Source of the DNA: Phycisphaerae bacterium SM23_33
GTDB taxonomy: Bacteria; Planctomycetota; Phycisphaerae; SM23-33
Length of the DNA: 5,676 nt
NCBI GenBank assembly: GCA_001303665.1
Contig: LJUF01000240.1
Location: 1 to 5,676, forward strand
Reading direction: 5' to 3'
Shown: in pieces, positions 3,911-5,676 of the stretch
How the letters are laid out: the number at the start of each line of letters is the position of its first letter
Position numbering within the stretch: position 1 is the stretch's first letter
Translations under genes and position numbers: made by a program
The notes under the pieces: model-generated
Database searches by the model: none
Seen by the model: only the letters and a program-made list of their open reading frames with translations
What the model was told of the DNA's origin: nothing

Positions 3911-5488
3911 GCGGATACCCCCGGATGGGCGGGTTCGGGCAGGGATTTTCGGCCGGGAACCGCCCGGCCCACTTGGGCGGGACGTCGCCGCCGGAGTTGG
4001 CTCTTTCGGCGGCCCCCCTCCATCCCGCTTGGGGATGTCCTTCTGCTGGGGCTGGTATTCGAACGCGCCGATGGCGCAGGGCTTGCCGGCCGGCCGAGGT
4101 CGGCCGTCGCAGTCCACGTCGACCTCCTCCAGCGGCAGGCCGGCGCCGATGGCAGGCGAGTCCGCTCGGAGGTGATAGTCGCCCTTGGCCGGCTTGACCA
4201 GCCTGGGGTCAACGTTCCAGAAGTCCTGCGAGTGCGAGTACGTGTACGGCTCCCAGAGCGGCTTGCCGTCGCTTCGGCAGGCCATGTTCCTCGCCACGTA
4301 GGGCAGCACGGTCTTGCGGGAGGGGCTTACCCCGGTGAACAAGACGTTGATGACGTGGCCGGGCATGTCATAGAAGAGGTTGTTCCTGATGCTGGCGTCC
4401 GGGCAGTCCTTCAGGCCGACGCCGCCGGGGTGGCACTTGGGGTCCAGGACCAGGTCGCTGACGAAGGTGTTGTTCACGACGATCAGCCTCTTGCAGCCAA
4501 TCGCGTTGACGCCGCGGAAGGTCTTCAGCACGTTGTTGCGGATGATGATGTTCTCGGCCCCGCCCTCGATCATAAACCCCTGACAGGTCTCTCTTGGCTG
4601 CTGGGCGGCGGCGTTGTCACAGAGATTCCCCTCGAAGACGATGTCCCTGGCGGGCTCGCTGTACTTGTCGGACCAGGTCTGGAAGCAGTCGATGTGGGCA
4701 TCGTCGTTGTAGTCGCCTTGGGCCGGGTCGATGCCCGGCGGGCCGTACTTGATGTCGTGAATGTGATTCTTCCGGATCACGTGCCCCCGGCCGAAGAAGC
4801 GCATGCCATCGGCGTCCAGGCCCCGGATCTTGGCCGGGTGGCCTTCGGCGGCCACGACCTTGGGGTGATACTGAACGCTGCCCCAGATCTCGTTGCCCTC
4901 GACGAGGTTGTTCCGGCCGGCGAGGCTGATCCCCGCCATCTCGTTGCGGAACAAGCGGTTGTTCCGGACGACGCAGTCGCTGGTGGCCGTCGGCTCTTCG
5001 GGCGTGGCGGCCAGGACGATGCCCGTGAGGGCGGCGTCGTGAATGTAGTTGCTCTCGACCACGACGTGCCGGCCCTTGACGAACACGCCCGCGCTGACGT
5101 CGCTGTGCCAGCGAACGTAGTCCGTGTCGGCGATCTCGAAGCCCCGGATGGTGATGTGGTCGGCCGTGACCTTGAAGCCTTTCATCACGACCGTTCCCTT
5201 GGCCTGGTAGGTGATGGGTAGGGCGGGACGGCCGGAGCGGATCACCGCCACCCGCTGGGCGGCGTAGCTCCCCTCCAAGACCGTGACCGCGTCTCCGGGC
5301 AACATCGTGTCGGCGGCCTGCTGGATCGTCTTCCACGGCTTGGCCTCGGTACCAGGATTGGCGTCGTCGCCGTGGGTGGCGACGAAGTAGACGCCGCCGA
5401 GGCACTGCCCAGCCAAGGCCAGCAGCAAGGCGGGCATGGCGCCGAGCGGCCGGCGGCGGCGGCCCGCCAACGTGCAGTTCAGGATCAT
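3908..5488 (-). CDS. Secreted right-handed parallel beta-helix protein (pectate-lyase-like fold)
   Basis: A 526-aa protein. Residues 1-32 form a signal peptide: a basic stretch (AGRRRRPLGA), hydrophobic MPALLLALAGQ, and likely cleavage near LGG-VYF. Residues about 41-75 (DDANPGTEAKPWKTIQQAAD, then a PGDAVTVLEGSY strand) are the usual N-terminal cap of DUF1565-like beta-helix proteins. About 98-400 is a ladder of beta-helix turns with asparagine steps: VESNYIHD, VVRNNRLF, VEGNEIW, VIRKNHIHD, VFEGNLC, IIRNNVL, VVNNTF, IRNNLF. The DDAHID loop (262-267) is a candidate metal or catalytic site. NVDPRLV (425-431), DSPAIGAG (443-450) and AIGAFEY (472-478) are the C-terminal module common in planctomycete secreted proteins; 481-526 is a Pro/Gly/Arg/Ser-rich tail. 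Polysaccharide binding or cleavage is likely, substrate unknown. The start was placed at 5488 rather than the in-frame ATG at 5536: GGTGAG lies 7 bases upstream, and the longer version would overlap the preceding gene. Confidence 0.85.
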   Translation of the reverse strand: MILNCTLAGRRRRPLGAMPALLLALAGQCLGGVYFVATHGDDANPGTEAKPWKTIQQAADTMLPGDAVTVLEGSYAAQRVAVIRSGRPALPITYQAKGTVVMKGFKVTADHITIRGFEIADTDYVRWHSDVSAGVFVKGRHVVVESNYIHDAALTGIVLAATPEEPTATSDCVVRNNRLFRNEMAGISLAGRNNLVEGNEIWGSVQYHPKVVAAEGHPAKIRGLDADGMRFFGRGHVIRKNHIHDIKYGPPGIDPAQGDYNDDAHIDCFQTWSDKYSEPARDIVFEGNLCDNAAAQQPRETCQGFMIEGGAENIIIRNNVLKTFRGVNAIGCKRLIVVNNTFVSDLVLDPKCHPGGVGLKDCPDASIRNNLFYDMPGHVINVLFTGVSPSRKTVLPYVARNMACRSDGKPLWEPYTYSHSQDFWNVDPRLVKPAKGDYHLRADSPAIGAGLPLEEVDVDCDGRPRPAGKPCAIGAFEYQPQQKDIPKRDGGGPPKEPTPAATSRPSGPGGSRPKIPARTRPSGGIR

Positions 5489-5495
5489 GTCTATG

Positions 5496-5501
5496 CTCAC
5501 C
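5496..5501 (-). promoter_or_regulatory. Ribosome-binding site of the beta-helix gene, overlapping the upstream stop codon
   Basis: The minus strand reads GGTGAG, 7 bases before the ATG at 5488. The TGA of the upstream gene (5499-5497) lies inside it, so ribosomes ending the first gene are placed to start the second. This decides the start codon and argues for translational coupling. Confidence 0.6.
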
Positions 5502-5676
5502 GCCTGGCCACCCCATCGAACATGGCGGCCGTCCATCGGCTCGAACCGTCACGGGCGTCCCTTGCATCGCCGGCCTGGCCCTCGGCCTGCTTCACCCGGT
5601 AAACGTGGACGCATGGCTGAGACTCCATCCCGCCGGGCAGCGCCCCCCGGCAGTACAGATACAGCCGCCTGTCCGC
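5497..5676 (-). CDS. Hypothetical protein, C-terminal fragment (begins beyond the right edge)
   Basis: Fifty-nine codons are open from the window edge to TGA at 5499-5497. The visible end reads ADRRLYLYCRGALPGGMESQ, PCVHVYRVKQAEGQAGDARD and finally ARDGSSRWTAAMFDGVARR. The first half looks like alternating strands with two cysteines (RLYLYC, PCVHVYRV), the second like a charged, partly disordered tail. The other two minus-strand frames are worse (one stops early, one is a cysteine/glycine-rich jumble). I do not recognise a family. The stop lies 8 bases before the start of the beta-helix gene and overlaps its ribosome-binding site, so the two probably share an mRNA, and this protein may act in the same secreted polysaccharide-related process. 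Confidence 0.6.
   Translation of the reverse strand, partial: ADRRLYLYCRGALPGGMESQPCVHVYRVKQAEGQAGDARDARDGSSRWTAAMFDGVARR

Noticed and set aside
3952..3983. GC-rich inverted repeat CCGCCC...GGGCGG as a terminator.
   Set aside because: It lies inside the coding sequence for the Pro/Gly/Arg-rich C-terminal tail, where such pairing is expected from composition.
3674..5221. A 515-codon plus-strand open frame with Val/Asp/Gly-rich repeats.
   Set aside because: It is the mirror of the beta-helix gene; its pseudo-repeats reflect the repeated asparagine/valine turns on the minus strand, which carry the signal peptide and family motifs.
5489..5536. Upstream ATG at 5536 for the beta-helix protein.
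   Set aside because: It would overlap the preceding gene and put 16 unlikely residues before the signal peptide; the ATG at 5488 has a good ribosome site.
1..5676. CRISPR arrays, rRNA genes or transposase genes.
   Set aside because: No regularly spaced repeats, rRNA-like stretches or transposase motifs were seen on either strand.

Overview
This is a GC-rich bacterial window, by eye somewhat above 60% G+C. Gene content suggests a planctomycete-type (PVC group) genome: a large secreted right-handed beta-helix protein with a planctomycete-style C-terminal motif, unusual GNAT proteins, and fragments that resemble phage-like structural genes I associate with Planctomycetes. That placement is an inference from gene style; no rRNA or marker gene is present.

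All intact genes are on the minus strand. From right to left: (i) the C-terminal 59 codons of an unrecognised gene (5497-5676) lead, after 8 bases, into a secreted parallel beta-helix protein (3908-5488), with the ribosome-binding site of the second gene overlapping the stop of the first, so the two look like one transcription unit. (ii) A GNAT acetyltransferase of 193 aa with a GTG start (2816-3397). (iii) A 364-aa protein joining an N-terminal helical, ankyrin-associated segment to a GNAT domain (1264-2358). (iv) A two-gene module at the left edge: a winged-helix/MNT nucleotidyltransferase (247-852) overlapping by 26 bases a HEPN-family protein that runs off the window (1-272). The last pair has the layout of a type VII HEPN-MNT toxin-antitoxin system, with a dense cluster of GTGCGC/GCGCAC half-sites directly upstream that looks like its own operator.

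Between these genes, on the plus strand, lie short stretches that read convincingly as protein but belong to no intact gene: a possible PP2C/SpoIIE-type phosphatase tail (941-1003), an unrecognised C-terminal fragment (1025-1171), an 81-codon ORF (2541-2786), and a broken ORF (3391-3610) whose two halves are separated by a 31-base palindromic insertion that shifts the frame. The picture is an accessory region in which stand-alone acetyltransferase and toxin-antitoxin genes sit among the decayed remains of older, possibly phage-like, genes. The interval 3611-3907 holds no supported gene, only a strong hairpin and a short direct repeat.
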